A stretch of DNA of 64,000 nucleotides from Stutzerimonas xanthomarina DSM 18231 (GCF_900129835.1 NZ_FQXA01000004.1:462099-526098); one strand, 5' to 3'. Positions 38,913 to 50,527 are shown, numbered from the stretch's first letter. Notes: generated by a model not told the origin, from the letters alone. Program-made: numbers and translations.

Positions 38913-39410
38913 ATGAAGCTCGAAGGTTCCTGTCATTGCAAGGCCGTTCGTTTTTCTGTGGAGTCGGCCGAACCCTATCCATTCATGCGCTGTTATTGCT
39001 CTATCTGCCGCAAAACGGCCGGGGCGGGTGGCTATGCGATCAATCTGGGTGGGGATCATCGGACGCTGAGCGTCCAGGGCCGCGAAAACCTCAGCATCTA
39101 CCAGGCCAGGATGGTCGATGCGGAAACCGGCGCGGTGCGTATCAGCGATGGGCAGCGTCATTTTTGCAAGCTGTGTGGCAGCGCACTCTGGTTGTGGGAC
39201 CCGAACTGGCCGGACCTTGTGCATCCACATGCGTCGGCAATCGATAGCGACTTGCCGAGCCCGCCCGCGTCGACACACCTGATGCTGGGCTCAAAGGCGT
39301 CATGGGTCGAGCCTCAGCTAGGGCCTGACGACCGTTGCTTCGATGAATACCCTGATGAGTCGCTTGCGCAGTGGCATCAGCGCCTGGGGTTGCAGGGCAC
39401 GTCGGGCTAG
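38913..39410 (+). CDS. GFA-family (glutathione-dependent formaldehyde-activating-like) zinc protein
   Basis: A 165-aa protein of the GFA/CENP-V superfamily. The zinc ligands are visible in GSCHCKAVRF (C7, C9), RCYCSICRKT and FCKLCGSALW. Most members have no proven reaction; glutathione binding to formaldehyde was suggested for one. GAGGAGG precedes the ATG at 38913; an earlier in-frame start has no support. It sits between dsbC and hom on the same strand and may be a later insertion into that conserved neighbourhood, since the gaps on both sides exceed 100 bp. Confidence 0.88.
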   Translation: MKLEGSCHCKAVRFSVESAEPYPFMRCYCSICRKTAGAGGYAINLGGDHRTLSVQGRENLSIYQARMVDAETGAVRISDGQRHFCKLCGSALWLWDPNWPDLVHPHASAIDSDLPSPPASTHLMLGSKASWVEPQLGPDDRCFDEYPDESLAQWHQRLGLQGTSG

Positions 39411-39524
39411 CAACTGCCCCTACCTGGCCGCTGTCGATTTGACTAAAGCTCGCGCGCTTCGTAATGTGCGACTCTTTTGTTCGGCCGTCGTGTAGGGCCG
39501 TCCGTTGGCAATGGGGAGTGCAAC

Positions 39525-40829
39525 TTGAAACCGGTGAAAGTTGGCATCTGTGGGCTGGGAACCGTCGGTGGCGGTACCTTCAACGTGCTCGAGCGCAACG
39601 CAGCTGAAATCGCGCGCCGTGCAGGGCGTGGCATCGAGGTCGCGCAGATTGCGGCTCGTCATGCGAACCCCAAGTGCAACACCGGTGATACCCCGATTAC
39701 CACCGATATCTTCGATGTCGCCAACAACCCGGAGATCGACATCGTCGTCGAGCTGATCGGGGGCTACACCTTAGCTCGCGAACTGGTGCTCAAAGCCATC
39801 GAGAATGGCAAGCATGTGGTCACGGCGAACAAGGCGTTGATCGCCGTGCACGGCAATGAGATCTTTGCGAGGGCGCGGGAGAAGGGCGTCATCGTCGCCT
39901 TCGAAGCCTCGGTTGCCGGCGGTATCCCAATCATCAAAGCCATCCGCGAAGGGCTGGCGGGTAACCAGATCAATTGGCTCGCGGGGATAATCAACGGAAC
40001 CGGTAACTTCATTCTCACCGAGATGCGAGAGAAAGGCCGGACCTTCGAAGATGTACTGAAGGAGGCTCAGGAGCTCGGTTATGCCGAGACCGATCCGACC
40101 TTCGACGTCGAAGGCATAGACGCCGCCCATAAGCTGACCATCCTTGCGTCCATTGCCTTCGGCGTGCCGCTGCAGTTCGACAAGGCCTACACCGAAGGCA
40201 TCTCCAAGCTGACCACGGCTGACGTCAACTACGCCGAGGCGCTGGGCTACCGCATCAAGCACTTGGGCGTCGCGCGCAGCACTGCCTCGGGGATAGAACT
40301 GCGTGTCCACCCGACGCTGATCCCGGCTGATCGCCTGATCGCCAACGTCAATGGCGTGATGAACGCGGTCATGGTCAACGGTGATGCCGTCGGCTCGACC
40401 CTTTACTACGGCGCCGGTGCCGGTATGGAACCCACGGCTTCGGCTGTGGTGGCGGACCTGGTGGATGTGGCCCGTGCGCTGACCACCGACCCGAACAACC
40501 GCGTCCCACACCTGGCCTTTCAGCCGGATTCGCTCTCCGCTCATCCGATCCTGCCGATCGGCGCTTGCGAAAGTGCTTATTACCTACGCATTCAGGCCAA
40601 GGACCGCCCGGGCGTGTTGGCGCAGGTCGCCACTATCCTGTCGGAGCGTGGCATCAATATCGAATCGATCATGCAGAAGGAAGCCGAGGAGCAAGACGGG
40701 CTGGTCCCGGTCATCCTGGTCACGCATCGGGTGGTCGAGCAGCGGATCGACGATGCCATCGCCGCACTTGAAGCGCTTGCCGACGTGGTCGGCAACGTGG
40801 TGCGGATTCGTGTCGAGCAATTGAACTAA
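39525..40829 (+). CDS. hom: Homoserine dehydrogenase
   Basis: Reduces aspartate semialdehyde to homoserine, the branch point to Thr, Met and Ile. 434 aa, as in P. aeruginosa. It has an NAD(P)-binding N-terminus (GICGLGTVGGGTFNVL), catalytic core (GGIPIIKAIREGLAGN, INGTGNFILT, ELGYAETDPTFDVEGIDAA borders) and a C-terminal ACT domain (RIQAKDRPGVLAQVATIL) for threonine feedback. The start is TTG at 39525, with GGGAG about 6 nt upstream, and it gives the family N-terminus LKPVKVGICG; no ATG fits. It is followed by thrC after 59 nt. Confidence 0.95.
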   Translation: MKPVKVGICGLGTVGGGTFNVLERNAAEIARRAGRGIEVAQIAARHANPKCNTGDTPITTDIFDVANNPEIDIVVELIGGYTLARELVLKAIENGKHVVTANKALIAVHGNEIFARAREKGVIVAFEASVAGGIPIIKAIREGLAGNQINWLAGIINGTGNFILTEMREKGRTFEDVLKEAQELGYAETDPTFDVEGIDAAHKLTILASIAFGVPLQFDKAYTEGISKLTTADVNYAEALGYRIKHLGVARSTASGIELRVHPTLIPADRLIANVNGVMNAVMVNGDAVGSTLYYGAGAGMEPTASAVVADLVDVARALTTDPNNRVPHLAFQPDSLSAHPILPIGACESAYYLRIQAKDRPGVLAQVATILSERGINIESIMQKEAEEQDGLVPVILVTHRVVEQRIDDAIAALEALADVVGNVVRIRVEQLN

Positions 40830-40888
40830 CTCAGCAACGTCGGGCTGCTCAGGCGGCCCGCAGTCAGCGTCCAACGTAGGTTTGAACA

Positions 40889-42298
40889 ATGCGCTACATC
40901 AGTACCCGCGGCCAGGCACCCGCCCTGAATTTCGAAGACGTGCTGCTTGCCGGGTTGGCCAGCGATGGCGGTCTATACGTGCCGGAAAACCTGCCGCGCT
41001 TCACCGTAGAAGAAATCGCGTCCTGGTCTGGGCTGCCTTACCACGAGCTGGCGTTCAAGGTGATGCGCCCGTTCGTTACCGGCAGCATTCCGGATGCGGA
41101 CTTCAAGCAGATTCTGGAAGAAACCTACGGCGTGTTTGCCCATAGTGCGGTCGCACCGCTGCGCCAACTGGACAGCAACGAGTGGGTGCTCGAACTCTTC
41201 CACGGCCCGACCCTGGCGTTCAAGGACTTTGCCCTGCAGCTGCTAGGTCGGCTGCTGGACTATGTGTTGGCCAAGCGCGGTGAGCGCGTAGTGATTATCG
41301 GCGCCACATCGGGCGATACCGGCTCGGCAGCGATCGAAGGCTGCCGCCGTTGCGACAACGTCGATATATTCATCCTCCATCCGCACAACCGGGTCTCCGA
41401 AGTGCAGCGTCGGCAGATGACGACCATCTTTGGCGACAACATCCACAACATCGCCATCGAAGGCAACTTCGACGACTGCCAGGAAATGGTCAAGGACAGC
41501 TTCGCTGATCAAGGTTTCCTCAAGGGCACGCGGCTGGTAGCGGTCAACTCGATCAACTGGGCGCGGATCATGGCTCAGATTGTTTACTACTTCCATGCGG
41601 CACTGCAGCTAGGCGGTCCGGCCCGTTCGGTGGCGTTTTCTGTGCCGACGGGGAACTTCGGCGATATTTTCGCAGGCTACCTGGCGCGCAACATGGGCCT
41701 GCCAATCAGTCAGCTGGTGGTGGCAACCAACCGAAATGACATCCTCCACCGTTTCATGAGTGGCAACCGCTACGACAAGGACACACTGCACCCGTCCCTG
41801 TCGCCCTCCATGGACATCATGGTGTCCTCCAACTTCGAGCGGCTGCTGTTCGATTTGCACGGTCGTAACGGCGCTGCAGTTGCCGAACTGATGAGTGCAT
41901 TCAAGGCCAGCGGCAAGCTGTCAGTCGAGGAGGAGCGCTGGGTTGAGGCACGCAAGCTGTTCGATTCGCTAGCCGTAGACGATGCACAGACCTGCAAAAC
42001 GATCGCCGAGGTGTTTACCAAGACCGGCGAGTTGCTCGATCCGCACACGGCGATCGGGGTTTATGCCGCACGCGAGTGCCGCCGCAGTCTGGCTACGCCG
42101 ATGGTAACGCTGGGTACCGCCCATCCTGTGAAATTTCCCGAGGCTGTGGAAAAGGCCGGGGTTGGCAAGGCGCTGGAATTGCCGGCGCATCTGGCTGACC
42201 TGTTCGAGCGTCCGGAACGTTGCACTGTGCTGAAGAACGATCTGAAAGCCATGCAGGCTTTCGTCAGCGAACATGGCAATCGTGGCAAGCCGCTGTAA
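40889..42298 (+). CDS. thrC: Threonine synthase
   Basis: A PLP enzyme that converts O-phosphohomoserine to threonine. The 469-aa protein is of the large, fungal/proteobacterial type. It starts MRYISTRGQAP, has the PLP lysine in LAFKDFALQLLG near residue 112, the TSGDTGSAAIEG phosphate-binding loop and SVPTGNFGDIFAGY. It is co-transcribed with hom and ends at a strong bidirectional terminator. Confidence 0.96.
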   Translation: MRYISTRGQAPALNFEDVLLAGLASDGGLYVPENLPRFTVEEIASWSGLPYHELAFKVMRPFVTGSIPDADFKQILEETYGVFAHSAVAPLRQLDSNEWVLELFHGPTLAFKDFALQLLGRLLDYVLAKRGERVVIIGATSGDTGSAAIEGCRRCDNVDIFILHPHNRVSEVQRRQMTTIFGDNIHNIAIEGNFDDCQEMVKDSFADQGFLKGTRLVAVNSINWARIMAQIVYYFHAALQLGGPARSVAFSVPTGNFGDIFAGYLARNMGLPISQLVVATNRNDILHRFMSGNRYDKDTLHPSLSPSMDIMVSSNFERLLFDLHGRNGAAVAELMSAFKASGKLSVEEERWVEARKLFDSLAVDDAQTCKTIAEVFTKTGELLDPHTAIGVYAARECRRSLATPMVTLGTAHPVKFPEAVEKAGVGKALELPAHLADLFERPERCTVLKNDLKAMQAFVSEHGNRGKPL

Positions 42299-42310
42299 GC
42301 GACTAGCAGT

Positions 42311-42350
42311 AACGAAAAAAGGCCTGTCGTAAGACTGGCCTTTTTTCGTT
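42311..42350. terminator. Bidirectional terminator between thrC and rnt
   Basis: A perfect 14-bp stem AACGAAAAAAGGCC/GGCCTTTTTTCGTT with a 12-nt loop. The symmetric A6/T6 blocks serve thrC and convergent rnt. Confidence 0.92.
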
Positions 42351-42370
42351 AAAGGGGGACGATGCCGAGA

Positions 42371-43045
42371 TTACTCGTCGAACTCTTCCCAGCCGCCCAT
42401 TTCCCTCCAGCGATTGACGATGCCGCAGAACAGCTCGGCAGTCTTTTCTGTGTCATAGCGCGCAGAGTGTGCTTCGCGTCCATCGAAGTCGATGCCGGCT
42501 GCCTGGCAAGCCTTTGCGAGAACGGTCTGGCCGTAGGCGAGGCCGGCCAGCGTTGCGGTGTCGAAGCTGGAGAACGGGTGAAACGGATTACGCTTGATGT
42601 CGCAACGGGCGATCGCCGCGTTTAGAAAACCGAGATCGAAGCTGCTGTTGTGACCGACCAGAATGGCGCGTTTGCAGCCGGCTGACTTCACCGCTTTGCG
42701 CACGCTGCGGATGATCTCGTTCATCGCCTGCGATTCGGGGACCGCCATGCGCAGTGGGTGGTCGAGCTTGATGCCGGTGAACTCCAGCGCGGCAGCCTCG
42801 ATATTGGCGCCGGCGAAAGGCTCGACACGGAAGAAGAGGGTGTCCTGCGGGTAAAGCAGACCTTGCTCATCTATGCCGATGGTTACGGCGGCGATTTCCA
42901 GCAGCGCGTCTGTGGCGCAGTTGAATCCACCGCACTCCACGTCAACAACGACTGGGAGGAAGCCGCGAAAGCGTCTCGCCATCGGCGAGCGCGGCTTGCC
43001 AGGTTGGTTGCCTTCCAACTCGTCATCAAACTGATCGTCGCTCAT
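42371..43045 (-). CDS. rnt: Ribonuclease T
   Basis: RNase T trims the 3' ends of tRNA, 5S and 23S rRNA and turns over tRNA CCA ends. The 224-aa DEDDh exonuclease shows [10 protein letters not shown] (first D and E), [13 protein letters not shown], and [14 protein letters not shown] with the catalytic His and last Asp. In most RNase T the first motif reads VDVETGGFN, so a Cys replaces Thr here, a mild change. The ATG at 43045 overlaps the pyrC stop (ATGA). Confidence 0.95.
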   Translation of the reverse strand: MSDDQFDDELEGNQPGKPRSPMARRFRGFLPVVVDVECGGFNCATDALLEIAAVTIGIDEQGLLYPQDTLFFRVEPFAGANIEAAALEFTGIKLDHPLRMAVPESQAMNEIIRSVRKAVKSAGCKRAILVGHNSSFDLGFLNAAIARCDIKRNPFHPFSSFDTATLAGLAYGQTVLAKACQAAGIDFDGREAHSARYDTEKTAELFCGIVNRWREMGGWEEFDE

Positions 43046-44085
43046 GCGCCCGCCTCCAGCCGCCAATGCAGGGTTTCGCCTGCACGCAAGGGCACGACGT
43101 TGTGCTCGCCGAACGGCAGGTTGGCCGGCACGCTCCAAGACTCGCGGATAAGGGTGATGGTATCGGTGTTGCGCGGCAGGCCATAGAAATCGGCGCCGAA
43201 GTGGCTGGCAAAGGCTTCCAGACGATTCAGTGCGCCGCGCTGCTCAAAGGCCTCGGCATACAGCTCGATCGCAGCGAACGCTGTGTAGCAACCGGCGCAA
43301 CCGCAGGCGTTTTCCTTGGCATGCTGGGCATGCGGCGCCGAGTCGGTGCCGAGAAAGAACTTCGGATTGCCGCTGGTAGCCGCATCGAGCAGCGCTTCCT
43401 GGTGAACGTTGCGCTTGAGAATGGGCAAGCAGAAAAAGTGAGGGCGGATGCCGCCGACCAGCATGTGGTTGCGGTTATAGAGCAAGTGGTGAGCCGTGAT
43501 GGTTGCCCCGACATTGCTGCTGGCAGCCTCGACGAACTGCACGGCGTCGCGCGTCGTGATGTGCTCGAACACCACCTTGAGACTGGGGAAGCGCTCGGTG
43601 ACGCGGCTGAGCTGCTCATCGATGAAGTATTTTTCGCGATCGAAGATATCAATTTCCGAACGCGTCACTTCGCCATGGACCAATAATGGTAAGCCAACCT
43701 CGGCCATGGTCTCGAGCACCGCGAAGATGTTGTCGATTCGGGTGACGCCGGATGCCGAATTGGTCGTGGCCCCGGCCGGATAGAGCTTGGCAGCGAACAC
43801 GTAGCCACTGGCTTTGGCGGTGCGCACATCTTCGGGCTGCGTGCCGTCAGTGAGGTAGAGCACCATCAGTGGCTCAAAGGCGCTGCCAGCCGGGCGGGCT
43901 GCAAGAATGCGTTGGCGATAGCTGTCCGCCTCTGCTGCATTGCGAACCGGTGGTACAAGGTTCGGCATGATGATCGCTCGTGCGAACTGGCGTGCGGCGT
44001 CCGCCACGGTGTGCGGCAGCGCTGCGCCGTCGCGCAGATGAATATGCCAATCGTCGGGGCGCAGTAATGTCAGTCGGTCGGACAT
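43042..44085 (-). CDS. pyrC: Dihydroorotase (class II, PyrC)
   Basis: A zinc amidohydrolase that closes carbamoyl-aspartate to dihydroorotate in pyrimidine synthesis. 347 aa, E. coli PyrC type. [10 protein letters not shown] holds the first two His, [13 protein letters not shown] the carboxylated Lys, and LLVHGE, FEHITT and LGTDSAPH the remaining metal ligands. The ATG at 44085 ([11 protein letters not shown]) is family-typical. The stop overlaps rnt by ATGA. It is divergent from motY. Confidence 0.96.
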   Translation of the reverse strand: MSDRLTLLRPDDWHIHLRDGAALPHTVADAARQFARAIIMPNLVPPVRNAAEADSYRQRILAARPAGSAFEPLMVLYLTDGTQPEDVRTAKASGYVFAAKLYPAGATTNSASGVTRIDNIFAVLETMAEVGLPLLVHGEVTRSEIDIFDREKYFIDEQLSRVTERFPSLKVVFEHITTRDAVQFVEAASSNVGATITAHHLLYNRNHMLVGGIRPHFFCLPILKRNVHQEALLDAATSGNPKFFLGTDSAPHAQHAKENACGCAGCYTAFAAIELYAEAFEQRGALNRLEAFASHFGADFYGLPRNTDTITLIRESWSVPANLPFGEHNVVPLRAGETLHWRLEAGA

Positions 44086-44270
44086 GCAGGGTTCCAGGCG
44101 GGTAAAACGTGCGGGAATGCTACCGGAAACGCGGAAAAAAATCGCCGCAGGCGGGACGTTGCGGCGAAACAGATGATCAAGCGATGGCGCGACGTGGGCC
44201 GCGGCGGGTTCAAGTTTTAAGGGCAGGTACCGATACCCCGGTTGAATGTCGTTCACCGTGGAGCACCTAC

Positions 44271-45164
44271 GTGCGCTTGCGCCTTCTAGTGATTGCCTGT
44301 CTGTTGGCTTCCCCAGCCAATGCCCTTACGTTCCAGACTCGTCTGGAGCGTGCGCAGTGGCAGGTCGAAGGTGATCAGTTCGAATGCCGATTAACGCAGC
44401 CGGTCGCAGGCTTTGGAGCGGGTGAGTTCGTGCGACGAGCGGGCGAGGAGCCTACTTTTCGCTTGCAGTCGCCGGATCGCTGGCTGGGCAATGGTTCCGC
44501 CACGCTGCTTGCAGCCGCCGCACCCTGGCAGCCGAGCCGTGGCGATATCAATCTCGGCTTGGTTTCCGTGGCAGGCGGCGATATTCCGTTCAACAGCACC
44601 TACCTGCAAGCCGGTCGCCTGTTGAGTGGTCTTCTCGAAGGCCGCAGCCCGGTGGTGCGTCACCGGACCCGGCTTGGCGGTGATACGCTGGAAGTGCGGC
44701 TGTTGCCAGTGCGCTTCGGCAAAGCCTACGAGGACTTTCGCAGCTGTTCGGCCAATTTGTTGCCGGTCAACTTCGAGCAGATTCGCACGTCGCAGGTTGG
44801 ATTCCCCGCCGGTGACGTCGCGCTCGACGCATTGGGCCAGGCCAAGCTCGATATCATTCTGCAGTTTCTCAAGGCAGATCCCAGCGTTAACCGCGTTCAG
44901 CTCGATGGCCACTCCGATAACAGCGGAAACCGGCTGACCAATCGCGACCTGTCCCGTCGCCGGGCGCTGGCGGTCGAAGCGTATCTGATCGGCAATGGCG
45001 TTCCTAAGGAACAGATTACGCTGCGCTTTCACGGTGAACGCTACCCCATCGTTCCCAACAACAGCGAGGCTAACCGGGCCAAGAACCGGCGAGTAACGCT
45101 GCGTCTGGAGCGCGGCCCGGCGACGACCACCGCGGCAGCGGAGGGCGGTACACCGTCGTCCTGA
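44271..45164 (+). CDS. motY: Flagellar stator-associated OmpA-like protein MotY
   Basis: MotY forms the periplasmic T-ring that holds flagellar stators in Vibrio and Pseudomonas. The 297-aa precursor has a short signal peptide (cut near PANA-LTFQ), an N-terminal domain with [13 protein letters not shown] (a family Cys) and [16 protein letters not shown], and an OmpA-like peptidoglycan-binding domain (about 170-285; [40 protein letters not shown]). GTG at 44271 with GGAG 7 nt upstream gives the signal peptide; longer frames do not. The pyrC/motY/argG order agrees with P. aeruginosa. Confidence 0.93.
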   Translation: MRLRLLVIACLLASPANALTFQTRLERAQWQVEGDQFECRLTQPVAGFGAGEFVRRAGEEPTFRLQSPDRWLGNGSATLLAAAAPWQPSRGDINLGLVSVAGGDIPFNSTYLQAGRLLSGLLEGRSPVVRHRTRLGGDTLEVRLLPVRFGKAYEDFRSCSANLLPVNFEQIRTSQVGFPAGDVALDALGQAKLDIILQFLKADPSVNRVQLDGHSDNSGNRLTNRDLSRRRALAVEAYLIGNGVPKEQITLRFHGERYPIVPNNSEANRAKNRRVTLRLERGPATTTAAAEGGTPSS

Positions 45165-45250
45165 AGGCGAGCGGCGCTTACGCCCCTGTAAAACAAACGT
45201 CGCGACCAGTAGAATCCCCGCTTTCCTTACAATCCCGGGAGTGGATGGCA

Positions 45251-46468
<1,218 letters not shown>

Positions 46469-46551
46469 TCGAAACTGCTACGCAGCCTGACCATGACCCC
46501 GGCCACGAGCCGGGGTTATGCTTTATGAACCGCTGATCAGGAGAGATACCC

Positions 46552-46944
46552 ATGAGACTGCTGCATACCATGCTGCGAGTCGGCGATATGGAGCGATCCA
46601 TCGCCTTCTATACCGAAGTGCTGGGCATGACGCTGTTGCGTCGCAAGGACTACCCGGAAGGCAAGTTCACCCTGGCGTTTGTTGGATATGGCGATGAAGC
46701 GCATAACAGCGTGTTGGAGCTGACCCACAACTGGGACGTCGAGCAGTACGACCTGGGCAGCGGCTACGGTCATATCGCGCTCGAGGTCGAGGATGTGTAC
46801 AAGGCCTGCGACGACATCCGCAGTCGTGGCGGCAAGATCACTCGCGAGCCGGGGCCAATGAAACATGGCACCAGCATCCTGGCATTCATTGAAGACCCGG
46901 ATGGCTATAAGGTCGAATTGCTGTCGCCCTCGCGAGGCGACTGA
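46552..46944 (+). CDS. gloA: Lactoylglutathione lyase (glyoxalase I)
   Basis: Converts the methylglyoxal-glutathione adduct to S-lactoylglutathione. The 130-aa protein is of the short, nickel-type bacterial class. Metal ligands are visible: His5 ([10 protein letters not shown]), Glu in SVLELTHNW, His in GYGHIALEV and Glu in GYKVELL. CAGGAGAG precedes the ATG. The argG-gloA neighbourhood is as in P. aeruginosa. Confidence 0.96.
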   Translation: MRLLHTMLRVGDMERSIAFYTEVLGMTLLRRKDYPEGKFTLAFVGYGDEAHNSVLELTHNWDVEQYDLGSGYGHIALEVEDVYKACDDIRSRGGKITREPGPMKHGTSILAFIEDPDGYKVELLSPSRGD

Positions 46945-46953
46945 CCTGTATGC

Positions 46954-46979
46954 AAAAAGCCCCGGTCACGGGGCTTTCT
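46954..46979. terminator. Bidirectional terminator gloA / PA3496-like gene
   Basis: AAAAAGCCCCG-GTCA-CGGGGCTTTCTTTT. It serves gloA and, on the minus strand, the end of the rsx-nth transcript. Confidence 0.88.
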
Positions 46980-46980
46980 T

Positions 46981-47160
46981 TTAAAGGTCGAAGTCGAACT
47001 CGTTGAGTTGCTTCTGCAAACGGCGCTCCTCGAGCAGATTGTCGATGATCCGACGCTTGGTCAGATTGGTCTTCGCAACCTCCGCCGGAGCCTCGGTTGT
47101 ATCGTCGTCGTCCTCGGCGACGAAGTCGTCTTCAATCTGGATATCTTCTTTCTCGGACAC
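46981..47160 (-). CDS. PA3496-family small acidic protein (59 aa)
   Basis: A short gene with a GTG start at 47160 and GGAG 8 nt upstream. The 59-aa protein starts with a very acidic stretch (IEDDFVAEDDDDTTE), then a helical basic part (TNLTKRRIIDNLLEERRLQKQL) and ends NEFDFDL. It resembles the PA3496 family found beside nth in Pseudomonas, which has been given a tentative envelope-integrity role. That recognition is from memory of the gene order and composition. No signal peptide or membrane span. It is the last gene of the rsx-nth run. Confidence 0.75.
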   Translation of the reverse strand: MSEKEDIQIEDDFVAEDDDDTTEAPAEVAKTNLTKRRIIDNLLEERRLQKQLNEFDFDL

Positions 47161-47269
47161 TTGTCTTACTCCACGGCTAAGGCGCGCTGATGGCGCACCT
47201 TATAGCGGCAAATGTGACGGCCGTAAAAAAGATTTTTTCAATCGAGCGATAGGCTTTCTGCTTGGCCGC

Positions 47270-47908
47270 TCAATCGTCAGAGGTCTTGTGCTTGTATTCG
47301 CAGAGATCTTCGATACGGCAGCTGCCACATTGCGGCCTCCGCGCCTTGCAGACGTAGCGCCCGTGCAGGATCAACCAGTGATGCGCGTCGAGGAGGTAAT
47401 CCTTCGGCACGAATTTGACCAGCTTGCGCTCGACCTCAAGCACGTTCTTGCCAGGGGCAATGTTGGTGCGGTTGGCGACGCGAAAAATGTGCGTGTCGAC
47501 CGCCATGGTGAACTGGCGAAACGCGGTATTGAGCACCACGTTAGCCGTTTTGCGGCCGACGCCCGGTAGTGCCTCAAGGGCCTCGCGGTTATCAGGTACC
47601 TGGCTTTGATGGTGTTCGATCAGCATGCGGCAGGTCTCAAGAACGTTCTTGGCTTTGCTCGGGTAAAGCCCAATGGTCTTGATGTAGCTGCATAGGCCGT
47701 CATAGCCGAGCGCGTAGATGGCTTCGGGCGTATTGGCGACCGGGTAGAGCTTGGCCGTTGCCTTGTTGACGCCGACGTCCGTGGCCTGCGCCGAGAGAAT
47801 CACGGCTATCAACAGCTCGAACGGCGTGCTGTAGGCCAGTTCGGTCTTCGGCTCCGGGTTGTCCTCGTGGAACCGGCGGAAGATTTCCAGGCGTTTGGCC
47901 GCGTTCAT
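47270..47908 (-). CDS. nth: Endonuclease III
   Basis: A bifunctional DNA glycosylase/AP lyase for oxidised pyrimidines. The 212-aa protein keeps catalytic Lys120 (LPGVGRKTANVV) and Asp138 (MAVDTHIFRV), and the four [4Fe-4S] cysteines at 187, 194, 197 and 203, the same numbers as in E. coli. It follows rsxE by 19 nt, the gene order conserved across gammaproteobacteria. Confidence 0.97.
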   Translation of the reverse strand: MNAAKRLEIFRRFHEDNPEPKTELAYSTPFELLIAVILSAQATDVGVNKATAKLYPVANTPEAIYALGYDGLCSYIKTIGLYPSKAKNVLETCRMLIEHHQSQVPDNREALEALPGVGRKTANVVLNTAFRQFTMAVDTHIFRVANRTNIAPGKNVLEVERKLVKFVPKDYLLDAHHWLILHGRYVCKARRPQCGSCRIEDLCEYKHKTSDD

Positions 47909-47927
47909 TATCGCGCTCCATCCCGCA

Positions 47928-48641
47928 TCATTCGATCACCCCGGTGACACGAACGCGCCGGCTCTGCACCGGTGCCTCTGACTGCGTCGCCTTGGCGCGC
48001 TCAGCGAGGTGCTCGTCGATACGGTTCTTCAGGGCGATCAGCAGGCCGAGCACGATGAAGGCGCCGGGTGGCAGGATGGCCAAAAGGAAGCCCTTGTAGT
48101 CGCTGAACAGTGTCAGCTGCCAGTCGCTGGCAATCGGGCCGAACAGCAGATGCATGTTGGCGAACACCGCACCGGTGCCAACCAGCTCGCGCACGCCACC
48201 CAGCACCACCAGGACCAGGGCGAACCCGAGCCCCATGAGCAAGCCGTCAAAGCCCGCGATCAGCGGGTTATGCTTGGCGGCAAAACCGTCGGCACGGCCG
48301 AGGATGACGCAGTTTGTCGTGATCAGCGGGATGAAAATGCCGAGTATCTGATACAGCTCATAGGTATAGGCCTGCATGAGCAGCTCGATACAGGTCGTCA
48401 GCGCCGCGATGATCATCACGAACGCGGGCAGGCGCACCGCAGTATTGACCACGCCCCGTACCAGCGACACGCCGACGTTCGAGCAGATCAGCACCAGGGC
48501 TGTGGCGAGCCCGAGTCCCAGCGCATTGACCGCCGAGTTACTCACGCCGAGCAGTGGGCACAGGCCGAGTAGCTGGACCAGTGCCGGATTGTTTTTCCAC
48601 AGGCCGTTGACGCTCAGTTCGCGATAGCTTGGATTGCTCAT
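47928..48641 (-). CDS. rsxE: Electron transport complex subunit RsxE (RnfE)
   Basis: A membrane subunit of the Rnf/Rsx complex, which moves electrons between NADH and ferredoxin and, in enterobacteria, keeps SoxR reduced. 237 aa with about six spans, homologous to RsxA. Conserved blocks are [18 protein letters not shown] and [17 protein letters not shown], each holding a membrane Cys proposed to bind an Fe-S centre together with RsxA. Its ATG overlaps the rsxG stop (ATGA). Confidence 0.95.
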   Translation of the reverse strand: MSNPSYRELSVNGLWKNNPALVQLLGLCPLLGVSNSAVNALGLGLATALVLICSNVGVSLVRGVVNTAVRLPAFVMIIAALTTCIELLMQAYTYELYQILGIFIPLITTNCVILGRADGFAAKHNPLIAGFDGLLMGLGFALVLVVLGGVRELVGTGAVFANMHLLFGPIASDWQLTLFSDYKGFLLAILPPGAFIVLGLLIALKNRIDEHLAERAKATQSEAPVQSRRVRVTGVIE

Positions 48642-49408
48642 TGGGTTCGGCCTTTCTGCTCGGCTTGCGGATCGTTGGTCTGCAACGTGTCGCGGGTCGT
48701 AGCGGCGCCGGCCCGCGAATGGGTAGTGACCTCGTCCGGCTCGACCTCATTTTCCAGCGCAGTTTCAGCTGCTATTGGCGCCCTATCGGCAGCGAGCAGC
48801 TCCTGCTTGTGGGCTGCAAAGTACTGCAGAGCCCGATGCACAGCGCCCACTACGGCACGCGGTGTAATGGTGGCTCCGGCAAACTGGTCGAACTCGCCAC
48901 GATCCTTCTTGACGGCCCAGCCGGAGGGCTCCGGATCGCTCAGCGAGCGGTTTTCGAAGCTGCGTATCCAGGAGCTCTTGGCCAGCTCGATCTTGTCGCC
49001 CAGGCCGGGGGTTTCCCGGTGTGCGACCACGCGCACGCCGGCGACTCGCCCGTCTGCCTGCACGCCTACCAGCAGCTGGATCGCGCCGCTGTATCCGTCG
49101 GGTGCAATGGCTTGCAAGATCACCGCGCTTGGCTGGCTGTTCTTCATCGCGACATAGGCCGGCATGGGCTGGCGAGTGCCGAGCAGCGGATCCTGCACCA
49201 GAACGCTGCTGTCGAGCAGCTGATTGTCATAGCTGTCTTTCGGGAGGATTTCGTTAAGGGCCCGTAGTTGTGCGGCACGCTCCGAGGCTTGAATCCGTTC
49301 CGCCGTGAACTGCTGGAGCAGGGTCACGCCGCCAACGGTGAAAATCGCAAACAGGCCGAGCACCAGGCTGTTCTTGAGCATCGAGCGGCTGAGTTCAGGG
49401 ATGATCAT
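48638..49408 (-). CDS. rsxG: Electron transport complex subunit RsxG (RnfG)
   Basis: A single-span, periplasm-exposed flavoprotein subunit. The 256-aa protein has an N-terminal membrane helix ([18 protein letters not shown]) and the FMN-attachment site near [10 protein letters not shown], where the Thr of the (S/A)GAT-x-T motif carries FMN through a phosphoester bond. After about residue 215 comes a hydrophilic tail of about 40 residues ([12 protein letters not shown] to QKGRTQ), longer than in E. coli RsxG. It starts one base before the rsxD stop. Confidence 0.93.
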   Translation of the reverse strand: MIIPELSRSMLKNSLVLGLFAIFTVGGVTLLQQFTAERIQASERAAQLRALNEILPKDSYDNQLLDSSVLVQDPLLGTRQPMPAYVAMKNSQPSAVILQAIAPDGYSGAIQLLVGVQADGRVAGVRVVAHRETPGLGDKIELAKSSWIRSFENRSLSDPEPSGWAVKKDRGEFDQFAGATITPRAVVGAVHRALQYFAAHKQELLAADRAPIAAETALENEVEPDEVTTHSRAGAATTRDTLQTNDPQAEQKGRTQ

Positions 49409-49409
49409 G

Positions 49410-50438
49410 TCATTCGCCCAGCTTGAAGCCGCGCTCGGCCTTGCGATGGCCGTAGGTGCGCGGACGGGTGTAATAGTCGATGGTAGGGGCTGACAGGTTC
49501 ATCAGCAGCACGGCGAATGCCACAGCATCGGGATAGCCGCCCCAGGCACGGATGACATAGACGAGAATGCCGACGCCAACACCAAAAATAAGCCGGCCCT
49601 GGTTGCTGGTGGCGCTGCTCACCGGGTCCGTAACGATGAAGAAGGCACCGAGCATGGTGGCGCCGCTGAGCAGGTGAAACAGCGGTGAACCATGACTATC
49701 AGAGCCTGAACCGTTCCAGAACAACAAACTCATGACGACCAACGCGGCAAGCATGCCAACCGGCGCATGCCAGCTGAACAGGCGCTTGTGCAGGAGGAAC
49801 AGGCCGCCAGCCAGAAACGCCAGGTTCACGACCTCCGAACCAATCCCGCCGAAGTGACCGAATGCTGGGTTGGCCCAGAGCTCGTCCACGGTCAGGCTCT
49901 TGTTGACCTTGAGAACATCGAGCGCGGTGGCCTGTGTCCAGCCATCGGGTAGCGAGGCGATGCCAAGGATGTGCTGCAGTCCGGCACTCAGGCCGACCGT
50001 GTGGGGCACAGGCCAGGTGGTCATTTCCACCGGAAAGGACACGAGCACCACCACGTAGCCAATCATGGCGGGATTGAAGGGGTTCTGCCCCAGTCCTCCA
50101 TAGAGCTGCTTGCCGAGCACGATGGCGCTGCCAGTTGCGATCAATGTCAGCCACCAGGGCGAATAGGGTGGCAACGCCAGTGCTAGCAGGACCGCCGTGA
50201 CCAATGCACTGCCGTCGCGCAGGAAGAACTGCACCGGGCGTTGCCTTAGCCTCAGGATCAGCGCCTCACAACCAAGGGCGACAGCACTGGTCCAGAGCAG
50301 GTTGATCAGAGTGCCGGCGCCGTACAGCCAGGTCAGGGCGATTACGCCGGGCAAGGTTGCCGCCAGCACCAGCAACATGACTCGCTGGGTGCGGTTGTTT
50401 CCCTTGGTGTGCGGTGAGGTGATGCGGGGCAGGGCCAT
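49410..50438 (-). CDS. rsxD: Electron transport complex subunit RsxD (RnfD)
   Basis: A multi-span membrane subunit with covalent FMN. The 342-aa protein shows [14 protein letters not shown] at the N-terminus, [17 protein letters not shown], and the FMN site [20 protein letters not shown] with the attachment Thr of SGAT. The ATG at 50438 follows GGAGAG; an in-frame start 16 codons earlier is less likely. It is between rsxC and rsxG in the operon; the rsxC-rsxD gap is 89 bp, the only real gap within the rsx genes. Confidence 0.94.
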   Translation of the reverse strand: MALPRITSPHTKGNNRTQRVMLLVLAATLPGVIALTWLYGAGTLINLLWTSAVALGCEALILRLRQRPVQFFLRDGSALVTAVLLALALPPYSPWWLTLIATGSAIVLGKQLYGGLGQNPFNPAMIGYVVVLVSFPVEMTTWPVPHTVGLSAGLQHILGIASLPDGWTQATALDVLKVNKSLTVDELWANPAFGHFGGIGSEVVNLAFLAGGLFLLHKRLFSWHAPVGMLAALVVMSLLFWNGSGSDSHGSPLFHLLSGATMLGAFFIVTDPVSSATSNQGRLIFGVGVGILVYVIRAWGGYPDAVAFAVLLMNLSAPTIDYYTRPRTYGHRKAERGFKLGE

Positions 50439-50527
50439 TGGCTCTCCGGTGAATACTTGGAAGGGAGGGTGAGACCTGTCGGTCACCTCAAACCCTGTAG
50501 CAGTGCCGACGGCGCTGCTTTTGACGA

